Assembly (NCBI GenBank): GCA_021648025.1
Contig: JAKITO010000001.1
Coordinates: 1 to 64,000 of the forward strand
DNA from: Paracoccaceae bacterium
GTDB lineage: Bacteria; Pseudomonadota; Alphaproteobacteria; Rhodobacterales; Rhodobacteraceae
Length of the DNA stretch: 64,000 bases
Direction: 5' to 3'
Made by a program: the position numbers and the translations under genes. This document shows, piece by piece, positions 36,793 to 45,738 of this stretch. The first letter of the stretch is position 1. Each line of letters starts with the position of its first letter. The notes under the pieces were generated by a model. The model did not search any database and was not told the origin of the DNA. It saw only the letters and a list, made by a program, of their open reading frames with translations.

Positions 36793-36936
36793 TTACCGCC
36801 AAAAGGCTATCCATTCCATCAGGTCAAACAGTTTTTTACCTAGAAAGATCAGGTTCTGGGCATCATACAGAACCAGATCAACCATGATTGCGCCAACGAT
36901 CACAAGGCCCATGGGAATGGCGATACGGTTGGTCAT
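36793..36936 (-). CDS. 47-aa single-pass membrane peptide
   Basis: A short frame starts at ATG 36936 after AAAGGACGCC, a good ribosome site, and reads MTNRIAIPMGLVIVGAIMVD, then a tyrosine/leucine-rich stretch ending DLMEWIAFWR. It has one clear membrane helix near 6-24. The frame fills the otherwise empty coaD/gap space and lies downstream of gap on the same strand, 65 bp after its stop. No function is known to me. Confidence 0.65.
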   Translation of the reverse strand: MTNRIAIPMGLVIVGAIMVDLVLYDAQNLIFLGKKLFDLMEWIAFWR

Positions 36937-37001
36937 GGCGTCCTTTGTTTTTCACTTTGTCAGATTAGATATGACTGACACAAGGACGTATCGCAAGGGC
37001 C

Positions 37002-38000
37002 TCAGGCCGTGGCCATCGCCACCGCCACATCCGCCATGCGCACCGAAAAGCCCCATTCGTTGTCATACCACGCCAATACCCGCACCATCCGCCCCGCCAC
37101 AACGCGGGTCTGATCGGGGGCAAAGATCGAACTTTGTTCGGTGTGGTTGAAATCAATCGACACCTTGGGTTCCGGATCATAGGACATGACCCGCCCCATG
37201 CGCCCCTTGACCGCTTCGGCCACGGCGGCGTTGACCTCGTCCACCGTAACCTCGCGCGCTGACCGGAACGTCAGGTCCACCGCCGAAACATTCGGCGTCG
37301 GCACCCGCATGGCCGACCCGTCAAGGCGCCCCTTGAGGTTGGGAAGCACTTCGCCCAGTGCCTTGGCGGCCCCGGTCGAGGTGGGGATGATTGCCATCGC
37401 AGCGGCGCGGGCGCGGTACAGGTCGTCGTGGCGCCGGTCCAGCGTCGGTTGGTCGCCGGTATAGGAATGGATCGTGGTCATCACCCCGTGTTCGATGCCG
37501 ATGGCGTCGTCCATGACTTTGGCCAGAGGGGCAAGGCAGTTGGTGGTGCAGGACCCGTTTGAAATCATCGTGTCACCGGGGGCCAGTTGGTGGTCATTGA
37601 CACCGTAGACGATGGTTTTCTGAACGTTTTTGGCCGGCGACGAGATCAGCACCGATTTCGCACCCTGATCCAGGTGGATCGCCGCCTTGTGGCCGTCGTT
37701 GAACTGGCCGGTGCATTCCAGCACCACGTCACAGCCGGACCAGTCAAGTTCGCTGGGATCATAGGTCGAGAACATTTCAATTTCGCCCGCCCCCAGATCA
37801 AGAGAGTTCTTGCCGACCCGGATGTCGCGCCCAAAGCGGCCATGAACCGAATCGTATCGCAGCAGGTGGGCGGCAGTTTCCAGCGGCCCGGTGGCATTGG
37901 CCTTGACCACGCAAATATCGTTGCGCCCGCTGGCGGCGATATGTGACAGGGTACAGCGGCCAATCCGGCCAAATCCGTTGATGCCCACGGCAATGGTCAT
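37002..38000 (-). CDS. gap: Glyceraldehyde-3-phosphate dehydrogenase, type I
   Basis: The 332-aa product has NGFGRIGR at 8-15, catalytic C151 in SNGSCTTNC, the TTIHSYTGDQ histidine near 178, and WYDNEWGFS near 315. Residues 31-38 read VVKANATG: the NAD-selecting aspartate of glycolytic GapA enzymes, usually in the sequence IND, is missing. This suggests a GapB-like or NADP(H)-accepting, gluconeogenic type. Two LacI-type palindromes lie 86-119 bp upstream of its start, in the space shared with the DUF808 gene. Confidence 0.93.
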   Translation of the reverse strand: MTIAVGINGFGRIGRCTLSHIAASGRNDICVVKANATGPLETAAHLLRYDSVHGRFGRDIRVGKNSLDLGAGEIEMFSTYDPSELDWSGCDVVLECTGQFNDGHKAAIHLDQGAKSVLISSPAKNVQKTIVYGVNDHQLAPGDTMISNGSCTTNCLAPLAKVMDDAIGIEHGVMTTIHSYTGDQPTLDRRHDDLYRARAAAMAIIPTSTGAAKALGEVLPNLKGRLDGSAMRVPTPNVSAVDLTFRSAREVTVDEVNAAVAEAVKGRMGRVMSYDPEPKVSIDFNHTEQSSIFAPDQTRVVAGRMVRVLAWYDNEWGFSVRMADVAVAMATA

Positions 38001-38085
38001 GAGGTGCTCCTGAAATAAAGTGCTTGAGGGGGCTATAACGGTTGATTCACCGGTCGAAAAGGGGAAAAGCCCTGTGATGTTAGTG

Positions 38086-38119
38086 TGTTAGCGCAAACTA
38101 CACCCGGTTGCGCTAACGT
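38086..38119. promoter_or_regulatory. Tandem LacI-type operators between gap and the DUF808 gene
   Basis: TGTTAGCGCAAACT (38086-38099) and GGTTGCGCTAACGT (38106-38119) are two imperfect palindromes of the form GTTxGCGCxAAC. Their centres are exactly 20 bp apart, two helical turns. The outer arms GTTAGCGCAA and TTGCGCTAAC also form a perfect ten-base inverted repeat. The GCGC-centred palindrome is like those of LacI-family central-carbon regulators such as Rhodobacter CceR. Binding is inferred. Confidence 0.65.
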
Positions 38120-38167
38120 CTGCGCTGAACTACACAAGGGGGGAATTGGAATGGATGAGGGTGTGCC

Positions 38168-39118
38168 ATGAGCGGGTTACTGGCGTTGTTGGATGATGTG
38201 GTGGCGATTGCCAAGGTGGCGGCGACATCGTTGGATGATGTGGTGGCGCAGGCGGCCAAGGCCGGAGGCAAGGCGGCGGGGGCGGTGATTGATGACGCAG
38301 CCGTTACGCCGAAATTCCTGCACGGGTTCAATGCTGAACGGGAATTGCCGATCATCTGGAAGATCGCCAAGGGATCTTTCAAGAACAAGCTGATTTATCT
38401 GTTGCCTGCGGGGATGTTACTGACCAGTTTTGCGCCCTGGATGATTTCACCGTTGCTGATACTGGGGGGGATGTACCTGTGTTTTGAAGGGGCCGAGAAG
38501 GTCTGGCATATATTTGCGCCCCATGCCGATAAACCGGCCGCTGTGGTGACCGGCGAACCGATCCACCTGGAAGAGCAAAGAGTGGCAGGCGCGATCAAGA
38601 CCGATTTCATCCTGTCGGCTGAGATCATGACCATCAGCCTGGCGGCTATTCCCGTCAGCAATATCTGGATGGAAGGGGCGACGCTGGCGGTGGTGGCGAT
38701 CGGTATTACTGTGGTGGTTTACGGCTCGGTGGCGCTGATTGTCAAAGCCGACGATGTGGGGCTGTTCATGAGTCAGAATGGCAGGCTGGGGCTGACGCGG
38801 TGGCTTGGTGGCGGGCTGGTGCGGATAATGCCGGGGTTCCTGACGTGGCTCAGCGTTGTCGGCACGGCGGCAATGCTGTGGGTTGGCGGATCAATTGTGG
38901 TGCATGGGTTGAAGGACCTGGGGGTTGGCTGGCTGGCATATCGCATTCAGGACTTTGCGGGGTGGTTGGGTTTGATGGTTCCCGACGGCTATGGCGGCGC
39001 GGTTTCCTGGACCGCGACGGCGGCTGTGGACGGGATTTTAGGGCTGGCGTTGGGGATGGTTCTGATCCCGCTGGTCGCAAAATTGATTGTCCCGTTGTCG
39101 CAGATGTTCAGGCGCTAA
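38168..39118 (+). CDS. DUF808 family inner-membrane protein (YedI-like)
   Basis: The 316-aa product matches the DUF808 layout: an N-terminal MSGLLALLDDVVAIAKVAAT, a paired repeat SLDDVVAQAAKAGGKAAGAV, then the conserved WKIAKGSFKNKL near 61-72 and about six membrane helices to the C-terminus. The molecular role is unknown. It is divergent from gap and could share the palindromic operators between them. Confidence 0.88.
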   Translation: MSGLLALLDDVVAIAKVAATSLDDVVAQAAKAGGKAAGAVIDDAAVTPKFLHGFNAERELPIIWKIAKGSFKNKLIYLLPAGMLLTSFAPWMISPLLILGGMYLCFEGAEKVWHIFAPHADKPAAVVTGEPIHLEEQRVAGAIKTDFILSAEIMTISLAAIPVSNIWMEGATLAVVAIGITVVVYGSVALIVKADDVGLFMSQNGRLGLTRWLGGGLVRIMPGFLTWLSVVGTAAMLWVGGSIVVHGLKDLGVGWLAYRIQDFAGWLGLMVPDGYGGAVSWTATAAVDGILGLALGMVLIPLVAKLIVPLSQMFRR

Positions 39119-39142
39119 AGCTGGCTGTCATGCCAAGGCGAC

Positions 39143-40255
39143 CTAGATTCGGCACTGGCAATATTTCTTCAATGCCCGGAACGACCCGCGCCCAAATGAC
39201 CCGTCCACTCTAGAGGTGTAATGCCCCATATCCTTCAGTTTTTGCTGGATTTGCCGCGCCGTTGGTTTGTCCTGCAACAATTGTCTCAGGCGGGCTTTGC
39301 CGGTATCTGACCCATTGGCCTGGGCCTGTGCATACCAGCGGGCGGCCTCAAGCGGGTCAACCGCCGCCCCCTGACCGTATTGGTAACTATGGCCGACCCA
39401 CACTTGCGCGTCGGCATGGCCTTGCCTGGCGGCGTGCAGATACCATTGCGCAGCCCGTCTGGGATCCTTTGATACCCCGTTGCCATGGGCGAACAAAAGG
39501 CCAAGGTTGAATTGCGAATACGAATACCCAAGATCAGCCGATTTCTGGTACCAACTGGCCGCCACCATCTGATTTTCGGGCACTCCCTGACCAATCTGGT
39601 ACATCACTCCAAGGTTATGCATGGCGACAATATCACCGGCCTGCGCCGAATCCTGATAGACGCTTAACGCGGCTGAATACGATGACTGCTTGTTCAACCC
39701 GCGCCCAAGCGACGACAACAACCGTGGATGGTTGGGAAATTCCTCTAATGCGGCGCGGCACAAACGTTCGGCCCGCGCGCCGTCCAGTTCCTCCCAGGAA
39801 AGCCCGGAACCATGCGCATTGCCCAAAAGGATATCCGGGTGGGTCGGTGACAGACCAAACCGGTCACAGCCCCGAACCGCCGTGCTCGAGGCCATTTGAT
39901 CGCGCAGTGAAGGCGGTTGTGCGGGCATGGCCGCTGGCTGTGGTTCCACCTGAGGTGCGGCTTGTGGCTGTTCTTGTGGTTCCACCTGCGGTGCGGCCTG
40001 CGGTTGTTCGTCTGGTTCCGGCGGGTTTTCCTGGGTTGGCTCCGGCTGGAGTCGCAGCGACGCCTGCTGGCTGCACCCCCCTTGCAAAAGGCAGATCCTG
40101 GTCCGGTTGAGATCGTTCAACCGCTGGGTGCCCAGGTAACCCAGATTGACGTAACTGGTGTTACCGATGCTCAGCCCATAGCGTTTGGCCTGAGCAGGTG
40201 ACGCCAGAAACAGGCTTAGACAAATCAATGCAAGCGTGGCAAAAATCGATTTCAC
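39143..40255 (-). CDS. Secreted Sel1-repeat protein with C-terminal peptidoglycan-binding-like domain
   Basis: The 370-aa product starts at GTG 40255, nine bases after AAGGAG, and has a signal peptide ending near SPAQA (residue 23). The mature N-terminus reads KRYGLSIGNTSY, resembling the first strand of caspase-like (C14) domains, but the rest of that domain is absent. A Pro/Gln region with the 12-residue unit EQPQAAPQVEPQ repeated twice follows. Three to four Sel1 repeats then run from about 195 to 310, such as AMHNLGVMYQIGQGVPEN. The C-terminus (about 330-370) resembles a PG_binding_1 domain. It is probably periplasmic. Confidence 0.75.
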   Translation of the reverse strand: MKSIFATLALICLSLFLASPAQAKRYGLSIGNTSYVNLGYLGTQRLNDLNRTRICLLQGGCSQQASLRLQPEPTQENPPEPDEQPQAAPQVEPQEQPQAAPQVEPQPAAMPAQPPSLRDQMASSTAVRGCDRFGLSPTHPDILLGNAHGSGLSWEELDGARAERLCRAALEEFPNHPRLLSSLGRGLNKQSSYSAALSVYQDSAQAGDIVAMHNLGVMYQIGQGVPENQMVAASWYQKSADLGYSYSQFNLGLLFAHGNGVSKDPRRAAQWYLHAARQGHADAQVWVGHSYQYGQGAAVDPLEAARWYAQAQANGSDTGKARLRQLLQDKPTARQIQQKLKDMGHYTSRVDGSFGRGSFRALKKYCQCRI

Positions 40256-40302
40256 GACCGAACTCTCCTTAGAACCCATTCATAGCTCTGTACGAAATTG
40301 CC

Positions 40303-40335
40303 GGGGTGAATACGGGGTGAATACGGGGTGAATAC
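40303..40335 (+). repeat. Three tandem copies of an 11-bp unit
   Basis: GGGGTGAATAC occurs three times head to tail (40303, 40314, 40325), followed by a degenerate fourth unit. It lies just upstream of the Sel1-repeat gene. A 12-bp palindrome, CTAAGTACTTAG (40396-40407), lies 60 bp further out. Both fall in the 246-bp gap, where no gene is seen. The repeats could be regulatory or variable-number tandem repeats. Confidence 0.85.
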
Positions 40336-40501
40336 GGGGGGAAACACGATCAAATGCCCCGAAAACCGCAAATTGACCACAAAAATCAGGCCGGGCTAAG
40401 TACTTAGGCCCCATAATGGTACGATTGTCAGGCAAATATCAAGGGGGATGGTGGGCTGTTGCCGGACGGCAGACCGCTGGCAAGGTTGGCCAATCGCCGG
40501 A

Positions 40502-41128
40502 TCAATCCTTGAACAACCGGCTGCCCTTGATCTGATCCCAGGCCCAGACCACTTCCTGCAACTGCTCTTCCTGTGACCGGTCGCCGCCGTTCATATCCGG
40601 ATGCAGCACCTTGATCAGCTTCTTATAGGACTTGCGCCCTTCTCTTTTGGTGCAATTGTCCTTCAACTCTAAAATACCCACCGCGCGCCGCTCATTCGGT
40701 GGCAAACGCCGCCCCGACCCAGCCCCTTTGCCCGGGTTCTGTGTGGCATTCGCGCCCAGAACCTGATGCGGGTCCTCGATTCCCAGACGCGACCAGGCCC
40801 GTGCTTCGGGGTCGCCCATCGGTTTGGTCTCGCGCTCCCATACCTTGTCCTTGGATTGCTGGGCGTTGATCTCGGCCTCGGTGGTGCCGTTGAAAAAGTT
40901 CCACTTAAGATTATATTCGCGCACATGCAGCTGGCAGAACCACAGGAAATCATCCAGAACATCCGGTGCTTTGGGCGCGCGGTATTTCCCGGCCTCTTCG
41001 CAGCCTTCATGCTGGCACTGCCGTTGCGACGTTTCAGATGCACCGGACATGCCCCTGCGCCCACGCGGGTTCTTTTTCTTGGCAGAGGACACGGACATGT
41101 CAAATCCGAATGGGTCTGATTTCACCAT
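40502..41128 (-). CDS. J-domain (DnaJ-like) protein
   Basis: The 208-aa product has a cysteine/histidine cluster (CQHEGCEEAGKYRAP, WFCQLHVREYN) in its first half and a C-terminal partial J domain with the HPD tripeptide in KVLHPDMNGGDRSQEEQLQE. The J domain is at the end instead of the start, as in a class of alphaproteobacterial J proteins. It would stimulate DnaK ATPase. It is divergent from bolA. Confidence 0.85.
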   Translation of the reverse strand: MVKSDPFGFDMSVSSAKKKNPRGRRGMSGASETSQRQCQHEGCEEAGKYRAPKAPDVLDDFLWFCQLHVREYNLKWNFFNGTTEAEINAQQSKDKVWERETKPMGDPEARAWSRLGIEDPHQVLGANATQNPGKGAGSGRRLPPNERRAVGILELKDNCTKREGRKSYKKLIKVLHPDMNGGDRSQEEQLQEVVWAWDQIKGSRLFKD

Positions 41129-41223
41129 CTTAAATACCTTTTCGACTCGGAAACAGGAGTGTAATGTAAGTGACGAAAGATAAAAGAGAGGGCGGCAATT
41201 TAATTGGCGTATCGGCGAAAAAA

Positions 41224-41481
41224 ATGAATGTTACGCAAGAAATCCGGACCCGGCTTGAGGCCGCCTTTGCCCCCAGTCATCTTGATGTGGTCGATGATAG
41301 CGAAAGTCACCGGGGCCACGGTGGTTACCGGGAAGGTGGCGAAAGCCATTTCAACGTCGCCATCCGCGCGCGTGCGTTTGAGGGCCAGTCCCGCATCATG
41401 CGCCACCGTGCCGTGCATTCGGCCCTGGGCAAGGACCTGGTCGGGCGTATTCATGCGTTGTCACTGGATATTGACGTCTAA
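41224..41481 (+). CDS. BolA family protein
   Basis: The 85-aa product has the BolA core: IRTRLEAAFAPSHLDVVDDS, the HRGHGGYREGGESHFNVAI stretch with its conserved histidine, and HRAVHSALGKDLVGRIHALS. BolA proteins work with monothiol glutaredoxins in iron-sulfur handling. The ATG at 41224 is chosen by homology; an in-frame GTG at 41170 adds 18 residues. Its stop overlaps the converging DUF4177 gene by four bases. Confidence 0.9.
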   Translation: MNVTQEIRTRLEAAFAPSHLDVVDDSESHRGHGGYREGGESHFNVAIRARAFEGQSRIMRHRAVHSALGKDLVGRIHALSLDIDV

Positions 41482-41939
41482 GACCGCTCAACCGGCCCCT
41501 CATCCGAAGCTGAAGAAGCTCCGTCTTCGGAGCTTCCCTCACCGTCGTGTGATTGTTGAGCCGCAAACATGCCGGACACAGTGGCCAGGTTTTCAGCCTT
41601 GCGGATTTTCCCGACCTGTTCGGCTGCCGACTCCGACGGGTGGAGATGAACCCGCGGCACTGCGCGTACCGATTCTGGCGCGCGGTCTGTTTGCGACGCC
41701 TCAACCGCGATCTCACGACGAAACACCAGTACATTGCGCCAGTTGGTGGTTGACCCGGTCAGCCCGCTGCGTTCCTCGCTTGGCAGTAATTCAGCCCGCA
41801 GGTATTCCCAACCGGCCCCGCCCTCGACGTTCAGAACCCCCTGCAACGCATGGGCAAACCGCCCCTCGGGTGTCTTTACCCCTTTGGCCTTTTGCCCTTT
41901 GGTCGGGGCGGGCACTACCTTGTACTCGTAACCTGGCAT
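41478..41939 (-). CDS. DUF4177-like hypothetical protein
   Basis: The 153-aa product starts MPGYEYKVVPAPTKG and continues with GWEYLRAELLPSEERS near 43-58 and NVLVFRREI, the pattern of DUF4177 proteins. The C-terminal half is charged and low complexity, rich in Ser/Glu/Gly, and probably disordered. The function is unknown. It converges on bolA with a four-base overlap. Confidence 0.7.
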   Translation of the reverse strand: MPGYEYKVVPAPTKGQKAKGVKTPEGRFAHALQGVLNVEGGAGWEYLRAELLPSEERSGLTGSTTNWRNVLVFRREIAVEASQTDRAPESVRAVPRVHLHPSESAAEQVGKIRKAENLATVSGMFAAQQSHDGEGSSEDGASSASDEGPVERS

Positions 41940-42068
41940 GAATTGCTGTCCTGTTGCTGATCTGGTGCCCGGCGCACCATCTAGACCGTCAAAACTGTCT
42001 AAAGGGTAAGGCCCCCGGATAAAAGAGTTCCTTGTGTCCGTAGGGCGGGGTTCACCCTGCCGGCCCCT

Positions 42069-43580
42069 TCAAAGTCCGAGCCGCGCCTTGACGATGGCGT
42101 TCACCGCTTTCGGGTTGGCCTTGCCACCGGTCGCCTTCATCACCTGCCCGACAAACCATCCCGCCAGTTTCGGATTGGCCCTGGCCTTTTCCACCTGACT
42201 TGGATTTGCGGCGATAATCTGGTCCACCGCAGCCTCGATCGCGCCAGTATCTGTGACCTGTTTCATCCCACGTTTCTCAACGATTTCAGCAGGATCGCCG
42301 CCTTCGTTAAAGACGATTTCGAACAATTCCTTGGCGATCTTGCCGGATATGGCCTCGGATGAAATCAGATCAACAATCCCCCCCAATTGCGCAGGTGAAA
42401 CCGGCGAGTTGGTGATGTCGTGGTCTTCTTTCTTGAGACGACCAAACAATTCGTTGATCACCCAGTTGGCCGCCAGTTTACCGTCGCGCCCCTGCGCCAC
42501 CGCCTCATAATACCCAGCCGAATCGACATCCGCCGTCAACACCGAAGCGTCATAGTCAGTCAGTTTGAAGTCATTGATAAACCTGGCCTTTTTGGCATCC
42601 GGCAGTTCTGGCAAGGAGGCGGAGATGTCATCGACCCACCCCTGTTCAATCTCCAGAGGCAACAAATCAGGGTCGGGAAAATAGCGGTAATCATGCGCCT
42701 CTTCCTTGGACCGCATCGACCGGGTTTCGCCTTTGACCGGGTCATACAGCCGGGTCTCTTGATGCACCTCGCCACCAGCTTCGACAATCGCAATCTGACG
42801 GCGCGCTTCGACGTCGATGGCCTGTTGGATGAACCGCATCGAGTTCATGTTCTTGATCTCGCATCTTGTGCCAAGATGTGAAAAATCCTGCGATTCCATG
42901 TACTTCTCGTATTGTCCCGGCTGGCAGATCGACACGTTCACATCGGCGCGCATGCTGCCGTTTTGCATGTTACCATCGCAGGTTCCAAGATAACGCAGGA
43001 TCTGGCGCAGCTTGGTGACAAAGGCGGCGGCCTCTTCGGGGCCACGAATATCGGGCCGCGAAACGATTTCCATCAGCGCGACACCCGTGCGGTTAAGGTC
43101 GACAAACGACATGTTGGGATCCATGTCGTGAATGGACTTCCCGGCGTCCTGTTCCATATGGATCCGCTCAATCCGCACCAATCTGGCGGTGCCGTCGCCC
43201 AGTTCCACCAGCACTTCGCCTTCGCCGACGATAGGCTGGTAAAGTTGGGAGATTTGGTACCCCTGGGGCAGGTCGGGATAGAAATAATTCTTGCGATCAA
43301 AGGCACTTACAAGGTTTATCTGCGCCTTCAGGCCCAGCCCGGTGCGCACCGCCTGTTCGATGCAATATTCGTTGATTACCGGCAACATGCCGGGCATGGC
43401 GGCATCGACGAAGGCGACATTTGAATTGGGCTCGGCTCCAAACCGGGTGGACGCGCCCGAGAACAGCTTGGCATTTGAGCTGATCTGCGCATGCACCTCA
43501 AGACCGATCACCAATTCCCAGTCGGCTTTGGCGCCTGCAATGGTTTTCACTTTGGGCGAGTCATACATCAGGTCCAGCAT
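42069..43580 (-). CDS. gatB: Aspartyl/glutamyl-tRNA amidotransferase subunit B
   Basis: The 503-aa product has the GatB signature: [20 protein letters not shown] near 20-39, [19 protein letters not shown] near 99-117, and [12 protein letters not shown]; the C-terminal tRNA-binding YqeY-like domain is complete. GatCAB amidates mischarged Glu-tRNA-Gln. gatA and gatC are not in the window. The ATG at 43580 (MLDLMYDSP) fits homologues better than the ATG at 43592. Confidence 0.96.
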   Translation of the reverse strand: MLDLMYDSPKVKTIAGAKADWELVIGLEVHAQISSNAKLFSGASTRFGAEPNSNVAFVDAAMPGMLPVINEYCIEQAVRTGLGLKAQINLVSAFDRKNYFYPDLPQGYQISQLYQPIVGEGEVLVELGDGTARLVRIERIHMEQDAGKSIHDMDPNMSFVDLNRTGVALMEIVSRPDIRGPEEAAAFVTKLRQILRYLGTCDGNMQNGSMRADVNVSICQPGQYEKYMESQDFSHLGTRCEIKNMNSMRFIQQAIDVEARRQIAIVEAGGEVHQETRLYDPVKGETRSMRSKEEAHDYRYFPDPDLLPLEIEQGWVDDISASLPELPDAKKARFINDFKLTDYDASVLTADVDSAGYYEAVAQGRDGKLAANWVINELFGRLKKEDHDITNSPVSPAQLGGIVDLISSEAISGKIAKELFEIVFNEGGDPAEIVEKRGMKQVTDTGAIEAAVDQIIAANPSQVEKARANPKLAGWFVGQVMKATGGKANPKAVNAIVKARLGL

Positions 43581-43670
43581 GGAGCATCTCATTTTCTAAC
43601 GGTTTCTACCCGCGTTTTAGGCCAGCCATTCAGGCGAGGCAAGAGGCGCAAAAGACGTGAGAACAGGCAA

Positions 43671-44063
43671 TCAGACGCGAATCAAACCGGTGCGCCGCGC
43701 ATCGGCAAGATAGGTTCGCACACAATCCTGGACCCTTCGAAATCTGTCGCCTCCCAGCTTTTTACCCCCATACCAACGGGTTACAATGATAAGATGATCC
43801 TTTACATTAGCCCGATCCAGCATCCGCAAAATCACCATTGCCGCGCCGGATTCACCATCGTCGGCCTTGAGCGCACCTTGGCTTACTACGGCCGCCCAGG
43901 TGTTGTGAGTCGCTTTGGCATAAGCCTTGTCGCGTTTCAATTCACCCAACACAGCGTCGATGTCAGACCGGTCGCGCACCGGCGCACCGCTGACAGCATA
44001 CCGCGAGCCGCGATCGCTTAGGATCACGCCGAGGCAGGTCAGAAGGATAAGAGGCTTACTCAT
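43671..44063 (-). CDS. IMPACT/YigZ (UPF0029) family protein
   Basis: The 130-aa product contains the UPF0029 core: KATHNTWAAVVSQGALKADD then GESGAAMVILRML near 50-82, and LIIVTRWYGGKKLGGDRFRR near 91-110. YigZ-type proteins have an unclear role; relatives inhibit Gcn2. The length covers only the N-terminal domain of the full-size (about 200-aa) family. Its ATG shares the CATG palindrome with the ATG of the divergent gene at 44062. No good ribosome site precedes it, so the true start may be further in. Confidence 0.75.
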   Translation of the reverse strand: MSKPLILLTCLGVILSDRGSRYAVSGAPVRDRSDIDAVLGELKRDKAYAKATHNTWAAVVSQGALKADDGESGAAMVILRMLDRANVKDHLIIVTRWYGGKKLGGDRFRRVQDCVRTYLADARRTGLIRV

Positions 44064-44481
44064 GAATGCCAGGAAAGTGGTTGCCGGGGTCGGGAATGGT
44101 GTTGAAGAATTGCACGCCGCGCCCCCTTTGGTTGAGCTGGAGGAGTGTTTATCGGTGCAATATATGCGCCGCGCGGCAATGGTTCCAGTGGTGACATGCG
44201 GGGTTGGACTTGCATCTGACGAAATGGCCGGTCACACATGGGGTATGTTTAGTATTGAGCATGAATTTGACGCCACGGTGATCACGCTGGTTGACGAAGG
44301 TGCGGCCCCTTTGGGCGAAGACGTGATCATCAACAGTTTCGCGGAATGTGTGACGTTAGAGCAATTGGACCCGCGGACCGACAGGGTTCACAAAATCACT
44401 TTGTCCCCGGAACAGTTGCGCGATCTGGCGGCGGCGCTTGATTTGCCGGAAGGGGTGTATCAGATGAGAGATGATCCCTAG
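44062..44481 (+). CDS. Hypothetical protein
   Basis: The 139-aa product MNARKVVAGVGNGVEELHAA continues with LVELEECLSVQYMRRAAMVP and a gently acidic, mixed alpha/beta profile without membrane segments or export signal. I do not recognise it. AAGAGG lies about nine bases before the ATG. The codon pattern and even composition support a real gene. Its start codon overlaps that of the divergent IMPACT-like gene. Confidence 0.65.
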   Translation: MNARKVVAGVGNGVEELHAAPPLVELEECLSVQYMRRAAMVPVVTCGVGLASDEMAGHTWGMFSIEHEFDATVITLVDEGAAPLGEDVIINSFAECVTLEQLDPRTDRVHKITLSPEQLRDLAAALDLPEGVYQMRDDP

Positions 44482-44555
44482 AAAAGTCGGATGCGCCAGA
44501 ATTATACCGCCTTTGGCAAGGATATTTTAGGACCACGGATGAGGAAGAGGGCCGA

Positions 44556-45659
44556 ATGACGACAGGGTTTTTCTGGGATGAACGGTGTTTTTGGCATAGC
44601 GGTGGGAATTACGCGTATACTTTGCCGGTTGGTGGGTTGGTGCAACCTTTGGCGGCAGGCGGGTTGTCGGAAAGCCCCGAGACCAAACGGCGGTTGAAGA
44701 ACCTGATGGATGTTACCGGATTAACCGGTGATTTGGCTGTGCGTGGTGCTGGGGCGGCAACCCCGGAAGAATTGGCGCGTGTGCATCCGTCCGGGTATCT
44801 GGACGATTTCAAACGCGTTTCCGATTCAGGTGGCGGCGAATTGGGGCGCGGCGCGCCGTTTGCCGCCGGAGGCTATGAGATTGCCGCTTTGTCGGCGGGG
44901 CTGGCGGTGGCAGCCGTCAGGGCCGTGATGGCAGGTGAGATCGGGAACGCCTATGCCTTGTCACGTCCGCCCGGGCATCATTGCCTGCCGGAGACGCCCA
45001 ATGGGTTCTGTTTGCTGGCCAATATTGCCATTGCGATTGAGGCGGCTCAGGCCGAGGCTGGTGTGGGCCGGGTGGCGGTGATTGACTGGGATGTGCATCA
45101 CGGCAATGGCACCGAGGCGATTTATTATGAACGCGGTGATGTGCTGACCATATCGGTGCATCAAGAGGGCAATTACCCTTTGAATACTGGCGCGATTGCC
45201 GATCAGGGACGCGGGCCGGGGGAGGGGTTCAATATGAACATTCCTTTGCCTGCCGGGGCCGGGCATACGGCGTATCTTGCGGTGATGGATGAGATTATCG
45301 TGCCCGCACTTGAGCGTTACAAGCCGGATTTGATTATCGTGGCCTGCGGGTTTGATGCCAGTGCGATTGATCCCATGGCGCGGATGCTGGCCACCGCCGA
45401 GACCTTTCGTCATATGACCCTTAAGGTAAAGCAGGCGGCGGGCGACCTGTGCGATGGCCGGTTGGTTCTGGTGCATGAAGGTGGATATTCCGAGGTTTAC
45501 GTGCCGTTTTGCGGCCATGCAACGATTGCGGCCCTGTCTGGCAGCAAAATTTGCGCCCCCGATCCTTTGCGCATAGCTTTGGAGGTGCGTCAGCCTTCGG
45601 ACCGGTTTGACCGGTTCCTGCGCGAGGTGGTCCGCGATTTCGCAACGGGGTTCGGGTGA
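44556..45659 (+). CDS. Histone deacetylase-like amidohydrolase (class II-like)
   Basis: The 367-aa product has the deacetylase motifs: SRPPGHHCLPETPNGFC near 132-148 with the active histidines, VIDWDVHHGNGTEAIYYE near 176-193 with zinc ligands, and VACGFDASAIDPMARM near 263-278. Bacterial members remove acetyl groups from polyamines, acetoin-system proteins or other amides. The substrate is unknown. It stands upstream of the nitroreductase gene with a 79-bp space. Confidence 0.9.
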   Translation: MTTGFFWDERCFWHSGGNYAYTLPVGGLVQPLAAGGLSESPETKRRLKNLMDVTGLTGDLAVRGAGAATPEELARVHPSGYLDDFKRVSDSGGGELGRGAPFAAGGYEIAALSAGLAVAAVRAVMAGEIGNAYALSRPPGHHCLPETPNGFCLLANIAIAIEAAQAEAGVGRVAVIDWDVHHGNGTEAIYYERGDVLTISVHQEGNYPLNTGAIADQGRGPGEGFNMNIPLPAGAGHTAYLAVMDEIIVPALERYKPDLIIVACGFDASAIDPMARMLATAETFRHMTLKVKQAAGDLCDGRLVLVHEGGYSEVYVPFCGHATIAALSGSKICAPDPLRIALEVRQPSDRFDRFLREVVRDFATGFG

Positions 45660-45738
45660 AGGGTCGCCAGAATTTACCCTTGCAAATCCGGGCATTGGCC
45701 AACAGGAATGACCGACAAACAGATCAAAGGTTTGATGA

